Notes: generated from the letters alone by a model not told the origin. A DNA stretch of 64,000 nucleotides from Paludibacter sp. (GCA_010365115.1 JAAFGX010000002.1:1-64000); one strand, 5' to 3'; counted from the stretch's first letter, positions 27,801 through 38,406 are shown. Program-made: numbers and translations.

Positions 27801-30800
27801 ATGAAAAAAACAATTTTAAGTATTATTGCGTTTTTTCTTTTCATTACTATTCAACTTAATGCAACCATTGAGGCTGGTAGTCCAACAATTTTTTGTTCGG
27901 TGAATTCACTTTCCGATTTTAAATATACAGTTGGTAGTGGGCCATCGGTCGAACAAGCATTTACAATAAGTGCTGAAAATCTTACATCAAACCTTGTTGT
28001 TACAGCACCTACCAATTATGAAATTTCCCCATTGTTGGGCACATCGTTTATTTCGATGAATAACATAACCATCGCACATTCAGCTGGAATTGTGAGCGAT
28101 ATTGTACTTTATGTACGATTGAAGCAAGGATTATCGGCAAATAGTTACATCGGCAATATTAGTTCAACTTCGGTTGGTGCAACAACTAAAAATATCGTAT
28201 TAAGCGGTAATGTAATGAATCCTCCGTCAATAAGTACATCGGTAACCAGCATTACCGGGCTTTTCAATTTTTATAATATTGGCCAATCCGTCATTAAATC
28301 GTTTGTAGTTAGTGGTACCGATTTAAAATCAGGCATTATAATAACTCCACCATACAATTTTGAAATTTCAACTACAGGATCAAGCTTTACAAATTCAGCT
28401 ATTACATTACCCTTTTCAGGATCAACATTCTCACCAACTACAATTTATGTTAGATTAAATCCAAGCATATATCCTTCGTATAATTATACCGGAAATTTAT
28501 CAATTAGCACTGTTGGTGCTGTAACAAAGACAGTTACTTTAGAAGGACGTAGCTCTTACAAACCCAGTATTACGACTTCTAAATCCGCAATAAGTGGATT
28601 GAATTATTTTGCAAGTTCAGGTCCATCGGCTGAACAATTGTTTACATTGAACGGAAATGACATGATGGACGTAATGGTAGTAACAGCACCTACCAATTTT
28701 GAAATTTCAAAAACTGGTGGAAGTAGTTTTGTTGGTCAATCATCGCTTACATTTAATGCCACAAATTATATGTTAGGAACAACCACGGTATATGTTCGAC
28801 TGAAAGCAGGGCTCACTGCAAACAGTTACAGTGGAAACCTAACCTGCGAATCATCAAATGCAACAACTAAAACAATTGCATTAAGTGGTATTGTGTCGAA
28901 CAAACCTGTACTAAATGTAACCGGAAGCCCGGTTAGCGGACTTAATTACAATTTAAACAACGGTCCATCGGTCGATAAGTCATTTACGGTAAGTGGTTCA
29001 TCACTTAGTTCGTTGGTATTTGTTTACGCACCTGCCAATTTTGAAATTTCGACAACTTCAGGTAGCGCCTTTTCGGCAACGAATGCTATTATTTTGCCTC
29101 AATCAGGTGGAAATGTTGGTCAAACAACAATTTATGTTCGACTAAAAGCGGGATTAAATGTCGGAAATTATAATGAGAATGTAATAGTAGCATCGACAGG
29201 CGCAACTAACCAAACTGTTTCACTTTCGGGAATGGTGATAGATCAATTTGGATTAACAGTATCTGAAACGGCCTTTACAGGTTTAGATTATTTGAGCGGT
29301 TCAGGTCCATCAGCCGATAAACTGTTTACAGTTTCTGGGAATTCCATTAACTCAATTGTAATTATTACGGCGCCAACAAATTTCGAATTATCTACCTACT
29401 CCGGCGCTTCATTTCAGGGAAGTAATCAATTGATATTACAACCTGTTTACGGTGTTATATACACAAAATCCATATTTGTTCGATTAAAATCAGAATTGCA
29501 GGTAGGAACATATACCGGCAACATAACAGTATCGACAGCAGGATACGCAACGAAAAGTCTTTCGCTTACAGGCAAAGTTTCAACCCCTGTAGTGTTAACT
29601 CCTGAATCGGCCTATTATGAACCTCGAAACAATGGAACACTTACGTTTTCGAATAATTGGTTGTTTTCGCGTAATATAGGAAATTATGTGAACCTTAACG
29701 ACCAATTAGGAGCTGAACAAATGGTGCGAAGCATGACAGTCCGTAATGGTAAAATGTTATTCTGCAATAGAAGTAATGGAAATCAGATTGTTAGCGTGGA
29801 TGGCGTTACAGGAATACGAAATACCTTGACATTAGCCAACAATGTATTTACTTATATTGATCGTAATAAAACATATACTGCTGACAGTGTTTATTCAGCT
29901 GTTACACCTTGTAATGATATTAAAGTCGATAATTCTGGAAATGTTTTAGTAGGTAACATGATTACAAATGGTACTTTACACTATCAAATTTGGAAAATTG
30001 ATATGGCAACAGGTAATGGATCGGTTTTAATTGATCAAAAAGATTTAGATATTTTATTCCCAGGTAGATTAATACGATTTGATTATTTTAATGTGTCTGG
30101 AAATGTGAATGATTCAGCTTTTATTTATGCTGTTTGTACTTCATTAAACTCTGTTCGAGAAATGTATCGTTGGACCATTACAAATGGTGTTGCAAGCCCA
30201 AGACCGGAAATTATACCACTTGATAAGGCACAAGATCCTGCATTTGGCTCATCTATTATGGTTTGCCCTATTGATAATGAGAATTTTTATTTTGACGGCG
30301 ATAAAACATATCCATTCAAGTATAATATTAGAACTGGAATTAATGACTCTTTCAAAAATTATTCAGCAATTGTTGACTCTGTAACTATGCCTGGCAGATT
30401 CTGGAAAATGTCTCAAAATATAAATGGAATAAAAGAGTTTAAGATTGGTGATGAAACATTCTTAATTGTAGCGGCTACAAACAATTCATTCACATCACTA
30501 TACCCATCATCCACTTTCCGCATTTTTAAATATCCAAAAAACAATAATGATATTGGTAAATTGCAATGTTTATGGTCATTCCCTCAGGCTGGTATGGGAA
30601 ATGGTGTTCAATATTATCGAGCAGCTATACCCGAAGTTGAGGTAAATGGTGATAAGGCTACTATTTATGTGTACTATGGGGAGAATGGTTATGGTGTTTA
30701 TGAACTGACATCAAAACCGGATGGTACGTATACAAATGTCGAAGAATTAACAGATAAAATTACACTTCATATTGCAGAAAACAATATTGTTTCAAATAAA

Positions 30801-30959
30801 ATGCTTGAGCGAATTGAAGTTTATTCACTCACAGGACAGTTGTTGAGATCAGCGGTTAATACAATGTCGGTTCAAAAACCCGGGATACAAGGGGTTTATA
30901 TTGTTAAAATGAATAATGGTTCGGGTGTACAACAATCGCAAAAAATTGTTATTCGATAA
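27801..30959 (+). CDS. T9SS-secreted protein: five about 115-aa beta-repeats plus DUF4623-like C-terminal region
   Basis: Repeats SGLxYxxxxGPSxxxxFTVSG...TAPTNFEIS...TTIYVRLKxGLxxxxYxGN; tail VYSLTGQLLRSAVNTMSVQKPGIQGVYIVKMNNGSGVQQSQKIVIR. Confidence 0.85.
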   Translation: MKKTILSIIAFFLFITIQLNATIEAGSPTIFCSVNSLSDFKYTVGSGPSVEQAFTISAENLTSNLVVTAPTNYEISPLLGTSFISMNNITIAHSAGIVSDIVLYVRLKQGLSANSYIGNISSTSVGATTKNIVLSGNVMNPPSISTSVTSITGLFNFYNIGQSVIKSFVVSGTDLKSGIIITPPYNFEISTTGSSFTNSAITLPFSGSTFSPTTIYVRLNPSIYPSYNYTGNLSISTVGAVTKTVTLEGRSSYKPSITTSKSAISGLNYFASSGPSAEQLFTLNGNDMMDVMVVTAPTNFEISKTGGSSFVGQSSLTFNATNYMLGTTTVYVRLKAGLTANSYSGNLTCESSNATTKTIALSGIVSNKPVLNVTGSPVSGLNYNLNNGPSVDKSFTVSGSSLSSLVFVYAPANFEISTTSGSAFSATNAIILPQSGGNVGQTTIYVRLKAGLNVGNYNENVIVASTGATNQTVSLSGMVIDQFGLTVSETAFTGLDYLSGSGPSADKLFTVSGNSINSIVIITAPTNFELSTYSGASFQGSNQLILQPVYGVIYTKSIFVRLKSELQVGTYTGNITVSTAGYATKSLSLTGKVSTPVVLTPESAYYEPRNNGTLTFSNNWLFSRNIGNYVNLNDQLGAEQMVRSMTVRNGKMLFCNRSNGNQIVSVDGVTGIRNTLTLANNVFTYIDRNKTYTADSVYSAVTPCNDIKVDNSGNVLVGNMITNGTLHYQIWKIDMATGNGSVLIDQKDLDILFPGRLIRFDYFNVSGNVNDSAFIYAVCTSLNSVREMYRWTITNGVASPRPEIIPLDKAQDPAFGSSIMVCPIDNENFYFDGDKTYPFKYNIRTGINDSFKNYSAIVDSVTMPGRFWKMSQNINGIKEFKIGDETFLIVAATNNSFTSLYPSSTFRIFKYPKNNNDIGKLQCLWSFPQAGMGNGVQYYRAAIPEVEVNGDKATIYVYYGENGYGVYELTSKPDGTYTNVEELTDKITLHIAENNIVSNKMLERIEVYSLTGQLLRSAVNTMSVQKPGIQGVYIVKMNNGSGVQQSQKIVIR

Positions 30960-31032
30960 TAGAATTCGTATTTTATTTAAACAGTCCAAGTGGATATAAC
31001 CTATTAGAGAATAGCTAAAAGGTGGCACTGAT

Positions 31033-31060
31033 AGGTGGGATTTCCGAATCCCACCTTTTC
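31033..31060 (+). terminator. Terminator
   Basis: aggtgggatt tccg aatcccacct tttc. Confidence 0.75.
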
Positions 31061-31258
31061 ATATCCCATAACACTCAATATATCCCAATATCAACTCCGT
31101 TTCATTGACCTTTATTCCGCCATGCGGAATCTATGCTACGCTATGATTTGGATTTATTTTTGTGAAGTTCCAAAGAAATGAAATTTCTGTAGAAAACTTT
31201 AAACAAAAGTTGCAATAAACAACTGTATATCAGAAATTAATACTGATAATTGTAGTTG

Positions 31259-32230
31259 CTATTTGCGTCCCGATTTTCCTCCTGCTTTGTTTCCATAACT
31301 GCCTGAGGAGGATTTTCCGCCACGTGAAAAACTGGTTTTAGCACTATTGGCATTGGAATTTCCGCGTAATTCCTTGGATTTTGGATTTGGATTGTCGGAG
31401 CGATCGGTTTTTTTTGAGAGTTTGGAGTTTTGCATTCCGAGTTTAGGGTTCCGAGTTCCGAGTTTTGTGTTTCGGTTTTCGGTTTTTAAGCCGTTTTTTG
31501 GAGGGAGAGGTTCGGATGATGAATCTGAAATTTCCTTCATTATCTGATCCATTTCGTCCGGTTGAAGTTGTCGCCATTCGCCAAGTGGAATGCCTTTCAG
31601 ATTAATATTCATAATACGAATGCGTTCCAGTTTCACTACATCGTAACCGAAATATTCGCACATACGACGTATTTGGCGGTTGAGACCCTGTATTAATACA
31701 ATTCGAAAACTGAAAATTGATTCTTTCTCAACCTTGCATTTTTTAGTAGTTTCTCCCATGATTGGAACACCGTTACTCATTTTCAGAATAAATTCGTCGG
31801 TAATGGGTTTGTTTACGGTAACGAGGTATTCTTTTTCGTGTTTATTTCCGGCACGTAGAATTTTGTTTACAATATCGCCATTGTTGGTAAGGAAAATTAA
31901 ACCTTGAGACTCCTTATCTAATCTTCCAATGGGGAAAATGCGTTCGTGATAACCGATATAATCAATAATGGAATCTTTTACTCCAATTTCAGTGGTGCTA
32001 ATTATTCCAACGGTTTTATTGAATGCCAGAAATACGAAATCAGTTCCTGTTTTGGCTTCAATCGGATTGCCGTTTAACAGCACTTTATCGTGCTTTGAAA
32101 CAAGCGTACCCACAGCAGCTCTTTTTCCATTTACAAAAACATGACCTTGTTCGATGTATTTGTCAGCTTCGCGACGCGAACAAACACCACTGTCGCTGAT
32201 AAATTTATTTAATCGGATTTTTTCGGTCAT
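31259..32230 (-). CDS. rluF: 23S rRNA pseudouridine synthase RluF-like, low-complexity C-terminal tail
   Basis: [30 protein letters not shown]...[21 protein letters not shown]...[18 protein letters not shown]. Confidence 0.93.
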   Translation of the reverse strand: MTEKIRLNKFISDSGVCSRREADKYIEQGHVFVNGKRAAVGTLVSKHDKVLLNGNPIEAKTGTDFVFLAFNKTVGIISTTEIGVKDSIIDYIGYHERIFPIGRLDKESQGLIFLTNNGDIVNKILRAGNKHEKEYLVTVNKPITDEFILKMSNGVPIMGETTKKCKVEKESIFSFRIVLIQGLNRQIRRMCEYFGYDVVKLERIRIMNINLKGIPLGEWRQLQPDEMDQIMKEISDSSSEPLPPKNGLKTENRNTKLGTRNPKLGMQNSKLSKKTDRSDNPNPKSKELRGNSNANSAKTSFSRGGKSSSGSYGNKAGGKSGRK

Positions 32231-32266
32231 AAATTGTTAGTTTGTAAAGTTTATAAAGTTTTAAAG

Positions 32267-32893
32267 TTAGTTGATCAAGTCAAGCAATTCGCTGATGACC
32301 ATTGCACTGGCTCCCCATATTTCGGCATTGGTCACATCAAAATATGGAGCTTTGGATGATGCATTTAATGAGCTTACGAAAAACTCCTTTTCTTTAATTA
32401 GATGGGGTTTAAAAAAATCTCCGAAAGGAACTTCAATCACTTCTTCCACTTCTAGTTCTTCGATTTTATACATCGGTTTTTCGTCCAAATAACCAACAAA
32501 TACACTAATCAGAAAATTGCTTGGCGGAATATAAATATCAGACAGTTGACCGATAATTTCAATTTTATCTTTCGTAATGCCAATTTCTTCTTCTATTTCA
32601 CGCAAAGCAGTGGTCATTACGTTTTTATCTTCCTCTTCGTAACGCCCACCTGGAAATGCAATCTGTCCGGCATGTATACCCACATAGTTGCTGCGACGTA
32701 TGACAATCATTTTCAAGTCATCGTTTTCGTGGTAAAACAAAATAAGTACAGCGCCTATTTTCGCTTCTTTAAAGCCGTCGTCATAACTCATTAACTGTTC
32801 AGCTCGATGTTCGGGAGCCATTTTCAAGTGCGAATGAATTCCCGGCAGCGGTTTAGAGAGTTTGAGCTTTAATTCCTGTTTGCTGAGTAACAT
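32267..32893 (-). CDS. NUDIX hydrolase (CoA pyrophosphatase-like); start likely 32893
   Basis: NUDIX box GGRYEEEDKNVMTTALREIEEEIGI. Confidence 0.93.
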   Translation of the reverse strand: MLLSKQELKLKLSKPLPGIHSHLKMAPEHRAEQLMSYDDGFKEAKIGAVLILFYHENDDLKMIVIRRSNYVGIHAGQIAFPGGRYEEEDKNVMTTALREIEEEIGITKDKIEIIGQLSDIYIPPSNFLISVFVGYLDEKPMYKIEELEVEEVIEVPFGDFFKPHLIKEKEFFVSSLNASSKAPYFDVTNAEIWGASAMVISELLDLIN

Positions 32894-32907
32894 GTTTTTG
32901 TAAAATT

Positions 32908-32972
32908 TCCCGTAGATTGTACAGATTCCCACAGAATTGGTCTCTGCGTTTATCTGCGCAATCTGCGGGAAT
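32908..32972. repeat. Imperfect palindromic intergenic element
   Basis: ttcccgtagattgtacag / ctgcgcaatctgcgggaa arms (15/18 paired). Confidence 0.65.
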
Positions 32973-32981
32973 TATTTTAGA

Positions 32982-34385
32982 TTACTGACAAATAACGCAA
33001 CCTTCGCATTTTGATAATTCGCCACGAAGCCTTTTTTCTACCAATATTTTGATACGATCTTGCAATGCAGGAATACGCATATTTTCAATTACATCGTTGG
33101 TGAATGCAAACATCAGCAACAAACGTGCTTCGGATTCAGAAATTCCGCGAGATTGCATGTAGAATTTTGCCGTCTCGTCTAACGAACCGATGGTGGCGCC
33201 GTGCGAACATTTTACATCGTCGGCATAAATTTCCAGTTGCGGTTTGGTACGCATTTTTGCCGTTTTGTTCAATAAAATGTTTCGGTTGGTTTGGAACGCA
33301 GCCGTTTTCTGTGCATCTTTTGCAACATACAGCTTTCCTGTAAATCCGCCTTTTGACATGTCGTCCAACACGTATTTAAACAATTCGCGACTGTTGCAAT
33401 TTGGTTTATTGTGAATAACCGAAGTGAAATTATCTACTTGTTGATTTTTATCGGCAATTACCATTCCGCAAAGCAAGGTTTCGCAGTTTTCGCCATCCAA
33501 ATCAATTTCAATGTGGTTGCGTGTGACTCCATTGTGCAAGGTAATTACATTTGCCAACACACTGGAAGATGCGCTTTGATCAATAAGTAAAGTAGCTAAA
33601 TTGGTTGTTTTTGTATGCGTATTCTCCAATTTGTAATGCTCATAAGTAGCATTTTCGCCCACAAAAACCTCGGTAACCCGGTTGGAAAGAAAACGAACAT
33701 CGTCTACCGTATGATCACAAACCAATAATTGTGCTTTCGAACCTTCTTCCAGAATAATGAGATTATGACTGTTGGCCATAAAATCTACATCAGAACGCAT
33801 AATATTAATCAGTTGTACCGGTCTGTCTAATTCCACATTTTTTGGAATGTACATGAAAAATCCGTCTTGAGCAAAAGCACCATTGAAAGCTATTAAACCA
33901 TCTTTTTTTAGGGTGCTTAATTTTCCAAAATAATCTTTTAAAAGCTCGGGATGCGTAGTTGCAACTTCCTTTAAACTCCCAATAATCACACCATCTGGCA
34001 ATTGGTTGGATTGAGTCTCGTCAGTTGCATAAAAAGCATCGTTCACTACAAAATAGAGATAGGAATGAATTCCCGGCACATCGCATTTGAAAACATCGTA
34101 TGGATTTACAGGAATCGGAATGCGATTGATGTTCAATCCGTAATCAACTGCTAGCGGTTCTTTCAAATCAGAATACTTGTAATCTTCTAGCTTTGAAGTT
34201 GGGAAATGCAGTTCTTCGAACAATGCAAAAGAAGCGTCGCGCGTTTCGTTCATCACTGGTGCCGAATGCTTTTTTATGCTCTCGTGATGTTCTTTGTATA
34301 AATCGATATAAGAAGAAGCCCCCTCACCCCCTGAAGGGGGAATTGAAGACTTTGTTGCGTGTGTTTTTGTATTTTCGTCAGTCAT
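32982..34385 (-). CDS. sufD: Fe-S cluster assembly protein SufD
   Basis: FSVIHNKPNCNSRELFKYVLDDMSKGGFTGKLYVAKDAQKTAAFQTNRNILL...KCSHGATIGSLDETAKFYMQSRGI. Confidence 0.97.
   Translation of the reverse strand: MTDENTKTHATKSSIPPSGGEGASSYIDLYKEHHESIKKHSAPVMNETRDASFALFEELHFPTSKLEDYKYSDLKEPLAVDYGLNINRIPIPVNPYDVFKCDVPGIHSYLYFVVNDAFYATDETQSNQLPDGVIIGSLKEVATTHPELLKDYFGKLSTLKKDGLIAFNGAFAQDGFFMYIPKNVELDRPVQLINIMRSDVDFMANSHNLIILEEGSKAQLLVCDHTVDDVRFLSNRVTEVFVGENATYEHYKLENTHTKTTNLATLLIDQSASSSVLANVITLHNGVTRNHIEIDLDGENCETLLCGMVIADKNQQVDNFTSVIHNKPNCNSRELFKYVLDDMSKGGFTGKLYVAKDAQKTAAFQTNRNILLNKTAKMRTKPQLEIYADDVKCSHGATIGSLDETAKFYMQSRGISESEARLLLMFAFTNDVIENMRIPALQDRIKILVEKRLRGELSKCEGCVICQ
34312..34347. repeat. 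C-rich palindromic element, copy inside the sufD 5' coding region
   Basis: agaagccccctcaccccctgaagggggaattgaaga. Confidence 0.75.
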
Positions 34386-34438
34386 TGTTTTTTATTTAAG
34401 AATTGGTCTTATTCCCCTTTCGGGGTTAAGTAGGCATC

Positions 34439-35197
34439 TTATTTAGTTTCGTCCACTTCTTTTTTAATCCAGTCGTAGCCTTTGTCTTCCAGTTCCAATG
34501 CCAATTCTTTTCCACCCGTTTTTACAATGCGTCCATCGTACAATACATGCACAAAATCAGGCACAATATATTCCAAAAGTCTTTGATAATGAGTAATTAC
34601 GATACTTGCATTATCCGGACGTTTCAGTTTGTTCACGCCGTTGGCAACAATACGCAATGCATCAATATCAAGCCCTGAATCGGTTTCGTCAAGAATTGAC
34701 AAACGTGGATCAAGCATCGCCATTTGAAAAATTTCGTTACGCTTTTTTTCCCCACCCGAAAAACCTTCGTTTACCGAACGGTTGGCCAGTTTGTTATCCA
34801 TTTCTACCAATTCTTTTTTCTCACGCATAGTGCGTAGAAAATCTGTTGCCGAAAGCGGTTCCAATTGTTTGTATTTCCTGTGTTCGTTCAAGGCGGCACG
34901 CATAAAGTTGACCATGCTAACACCCGGAATTTCTACCGGATACTGAAAGCTTAGAAAAATTCCTTCGCGCGATCGGTTTTCAGGAGAGAGCTCCAAAAGG
35001 TTTTTACCATAAAAAGTAACATCGCCATCTGTCACTTCAAAAGCCTGATTGCCTGTAAGAACCGAAGCCAATGTAGATTTTCCGGCACCGTTTGGCCCCA
35101 TTATGGCGTGTATTTCACCCGGACGAACCACCAGATCCAATCCTTTTAATATTTCCTTGCCATTAATGTTGGCGTGTAAGTTTTTAATTTCTAGCAT
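34439..35197 (-). CDS. sufC: Fe-S cluster assembly ATPase SufC
   Basis: MLEIKNLHANINGKEILKGLDLVVRPGEIHAIMGPNGAGKSTLASVLTG. Confidence 0.98.
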   Translation of the reverse strand: MLEIKNLHANINGKEILKGLDLVVRPGEIHAIMGPNGAGKSTLASVLTGNQAFEVTDGDVTFYGKNLLELSPENRSREGIFLSFQYPVEIPGVSMVNFMRAALNEHRKYKQLEPLSATDFLRTMREKKELVEMDNKLANRSVNEGFSGGEKKRNEIFQMAMLDPRLSILDETDSGLDIDALRIVANGVNKLKRPDNASIVITHYQRLLEYIVPDFVHVLYDGRIVKTGGKELALELEDKGYDWIKKEVDETK

Positions 35198-35204
35198 AAT
35201 AAAC

Positions 35205-35236
35205 TGCCCCCCAACCCCCTAAAGGGGGAACTTCCC
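35205..35236. repeat. C-rich palindromic element, copy between sufB and sufC
   Basis: tgccccccaaccccctaaagggggaacttccc. Confidence 0.75.
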
Positions 35237-35314
35237 ATATTTACAAAGGGGTGAGAAGTATATATAATTTAATGTAATAACCAATACTAACTAAAATTCG
35301 CTCTTTAGCGGCTT

Positions 35315-36751
35315 TTATCCAACTGAGCCTTCCAGCGTTATTTGCAACAATTTTTGTGCTTCCACGGCAAATTCCATTGGTAGTTTGTTGAGAACTTCTT
35401 TAGCATAACCGTTTACAATCAAACCCACCGCATCTTCAGTGGAAATACCCCGTTGATTACAATAAAATATTTGATCTTCATTGATTTTCGAAGTGGTGGC
35501 TTCGTGTTCTACAATGGCCGAATCGTTGTTCACTTCCATATATGGGAAAGTATGTGCACCGCATTTATCGCCCAATAGTAAACTGTCACATTGAGAGAAA
35601 TTACGGGAGTTTTCGGCTGCCGGATTTATCTTCACCAACCCACGATAACTGTTTTGTCCGAATCCGGCCGAAATACCTTTTGACAGAATATGACTGGTGG
35701 TATTTTTACCAATATGAAGCATTTTTGTTCCTGTATCGGCTTGTTGGTAATGATTGGTTACTGCAACAGAATAGAATTCAGCCGACGAATTGTCGCCCAG
35801 CAAAATGCAACTTGGATATTTCCAGGTAATGGCCGAGCCTGTTTCCACTTGCGTCCACGATAATTTTGAATTTTCGCCTTTGCAAATGCCACGTTTGGTA
35901 ACAAAATTATAAATACCGCCTTTTCCGTTTTTATCGCCCGGATACCAGTTTTGAACGGTGGAGTATTTTACTTCTGCATTTTTCATAACCACAATTTCCA
36001 CAATGGCTGCATGGAGCTGATTTTCGTCGCGCATTGGAGCAGTACATCCTTCGAGATACGAAACGTAACTGTCCTCTTCGGCAATAATTAATGTACGCTC
36101 AAACTGTCCGGTATTTAAAGCATTGATACGGAAATAAGTAGAAAGTTCCATAGGGCAACGAACGCCTTTTGGAATATATACGAATGAACCGTCGCTAAAA
36201 ACGGCGCAATTCAACGTGGAGAAAAAGTTATCGGTGTAAGGAACAACCGAGCTCATGTATTTTTGTACCAGATCAGGATGATTTTGTACGGCTTCGCTAA
36301 ACGAACAAAAAATGATTCCCAGTTCTGCCAAATGTTCTTTAAAAGTTGTTTTTACCGAAACGCTATCCATTACAGCATCCACTGCAATACCTGATAACGC
36401 CATGCGTTCGTGAAGTGGGATTCCTAATTTTTCAAATGTTTTGAGCAATTCAGGATCCACTTCATCCAGACTTTTTGGTCCGTTTGTGCGAGGCGCAGCG
36501 TAATAGGCTATGCTTTGGTAATCAATTTCGGGGATTTTGAGATGCGCCCACGTGGGCATTTTCATGGTCAGCCAGTGTCGATAGGCTTTCAGTCGGAATT
36601 CGAGCATCCATTCAGGCTCATTTTTCTTTGCCGAAATAAGACGGACAACATCCTCATTAATTCCGATGGGAATAATGTCCGTTTCAATATCGGTGGTAAA
36701 ACCGTATTTATAATCTGCCTGTGTTACTTGGTCTAATATATTTTCTGACAT
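35315..36751 (-). CDS. sufB: Fe-S cluster assembly protein SufB
   Basis: [65 protein letters not shown]. Confidence 0.98.
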   Translation of the reverse strand: MSENILDQVTQADYKYGFTTDIETDIIPIGINEDVVRLISAKKNEPEWMLEFRLKAYRHWLTMKMPTWAHLKIPEIDYQSIAYYAAPRTNGPKSLDEVDPELLKTFEKLGIPLHERMALSGIAVDAVMDSVSVKTTFKEHLAELGIIFCSFSEAVQNHPDLVQKYMSSVVPYTDNFFSTLNCAVFSDGSFVYIPKGVRCPMELSTYFRINALNTGQFERTLIIAEEDSYVSYLEGCTAPMRDENQLHAAIVEIVVMKNAEVKYSTVQNWYPGDKNGKGGIYNFVTKRGICKGENSKLSWTQVETGSAITWKYPSCILLGDNSSAEFYSVAVTNHYQQADTGTKMLHIGKNTTSHILSKGISAGFGQNSYRGLVKINPAAENSRNFSQCDSLLLGDKCGAHTFPYMEVNNDSAIVEHEATTSKINEDQIFYCNQRGISTEDAVGLIVNGYAKEVLNKLPMEFAVEAQKLLQITLEGSVG

Positions 36752-37042
36752 AATATTATTAATTCATAATTCGTAATTCACAATGCAATGAATCACAAAT
36801 ATTTTAGAGATTGCAAAGGTACAAAAAAATGTGTTTTTAAGCATGTATTTAGTCCTTTTATAGCTCAAATCATAACACATCTATGCTTATTATTGTTTTG
36901 AAAAGCAGGGATATTGACGTTTTTTGATAAAATATAGCGTTTGAAAACGATATTATAAATACATCAGAACTATATCGATTCTACTATAATGCGCTATAAA
37001 TTTGATTCATCGAAAATCAGTTAAGACAGAAATCAACTAGTT

Positions 37043-37094
37043 TTGAATAATAATCACTTGATTTAATAATTTAAATCAAGTGATTATTATTCAA
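37043..37094 (-). terminator. 22-24-bp perfect inverted repeat, terminator candidate after RIC operon
   Basis: ttgaataataatcacttgattt / aaatcaagtgattattattcaa. Confidence 0.6.
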
Positions 37095-37147
37095 TATATT
37101 AGCAAATACAATTTCATGGTCAATCATCTAAACAACTTGGTTCAATG

Positions 37148-37852
37148 TCAAATCTGATTTCGTGCAAGAGCTAGTGATTTAGGATACAAAATATTATTTT
37201 CGAGGTGGACGTGAATATGCAAATCGTCTTCAAATTCCTCCAACAGTTTATAGGTAACAAAATATGTGTTGCATCCATCACTTGGCACAAGATAATTTTT
37301 GCTCAAAGTGTTTATTTTGTCCATAGCACCACCTGCAAATTCATGTTCATTCGACATTCTTTTGATTTCAGATACGATGGTTGCTTTTGACATTGGACTA
37401 TTTGTTTGCATCAAATCTTTAATTGCTGGAAATAAAACTTCTTCTTCGTTTTTTAGATGTTGTAAAAGTTCAGAATTTATTTGATAAAATAATGAAGCTA
37501 TTTCAGATAATTCCGGATGATGCGAACCATGAACTTCCGCAATTTTCTGAGTATATGCTTTTAACTGAGGCAAGAGTCTCAAAACAGTTTTATGATGTGT
37601 ATTGACAATATAGTCGCATAAAAAATCTAAACTCCATTGGTTGAAATCATGAGATGCATCTTTATTAGAATTTTTAAGTTCATTTAATTTACTTTCGAGG
37701 GTTGAAATGTCTATTTTTTTGTCATTACAAGCCTGTTCTAAACTCTGATTTCCGCCGCAGCAAAAATCTATTCCGGCATTTTTAAATATTTCCGCCGCCC
37801 TGAAATCATTTGTAACAATTTCACCTATTTTTATTGTTTTGTAATTATCCAT
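37148..37852 (-). CDS. RIC-family di-iron protein (ScdA/YtfE), Fe-S cluster repair
   Basis: KIGEIVTNDFRAAEIFKNAGIDFCCGGNQSLEQAC...HHPELSEIASLF...LKNEEEVLFPAI...HIHVHLENNILYPK. Confidence 0.96.
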   Translation of the reverse strand: MDNYKTIKIGEIVTNDFRAAEIFKNAGIDFCCGGNQSLEQACNDKKIDISTLESKLNELKNSNKDASHDFNQWSLDFLCDYIVNTHHKTVLRLLPQLKAYTQKIAEVHGSHHPELSEIASLFYQINSELLQHLKNEEEVLFPAIKDLMQTNSPMSKATIVSEIKRMSNEHEFAGGAMDKINTLSKNYLVPSDGCNTYFVTYKLLEEFEDDLHIHVHLENNILYPKSLALARNQI

Positions 37853-38033
37853 TTTTGCTAATTATTTCATTTATAATTTCTTCAATATCAGGAATACAAC
37901 TGCCACAAACTGTTCCGGCATTTGTTTCATCCTGTACTTCTTCTACTGTTTTTAAATTCTTTATTTTAATAGCTGTTACAATTTCGCTTTTCATAATATT
38001 GAGGCAACTACAAATTTCAATATCTTTTTCCAT
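37845..38033 (-). CDS. BFD-like [2Fe-2S]-binding protein
   Basis: 62 aa with CSCLN...TVCGSCIPDIEEII. Confidence 0.88.
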   Translation of the reverse strand: MEKDIEICSCLNIMKSEIVTAIKIKNLKTVEEVQDETNAGTVCGSCIPDIEEIINEIISKNG

Positions 38034-38040
38034 ACGTTAT

Positions 38041-38406
38041 TTAACTTGACTTGAGAATGTTTTGGATTGCTTGTTTGTTTTGAGTGTTAGTTGGTTTTGG
38101 CGTTTTCACTACCAATACCCTGAAATCTGCATTTCCCTCGTTATAAAGGCAATGGGGGATGTTTTTAGGACTATCAACGAGCATATCTTTGGTTACGGTC
38201 TGCTTTTCGTTGCCAATTTCCACAATTCCTTCACCTTCTAAAATGTAAAAAAACACATCTACGGGAGTTGCATGTTTCTTTAAGCATTCACCTGCTTTCA
38301 GCACAATATGAACGACCTGTACATTTTCATTTTCATGGATTTTTCTGGCGTCAACTCCATGTGGATTTTTAACCGTTTCAACTCCTTTAAAACTTATCGT
38401 TTTCAT
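38041..38406 (-). CDS. Cupin domain protein
   Basis: VVHIVLKAGECLKKHATPVDVFFYILEGEGIVEIGNEKQTVTKDMLVDSPKNIPH. Confidence 0.88.
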   Translation of the reverse strand: MKTISFKGVETVKNPHGVDARKIHENENVQVVHIVLKAGECLKKHATPVDVFFYILEGEGIVEIGNEKQTVTKDMLVDSPKNIPHCLYNEGNADFRVLVVKTPKPTNTQNKQAIQNILKSS

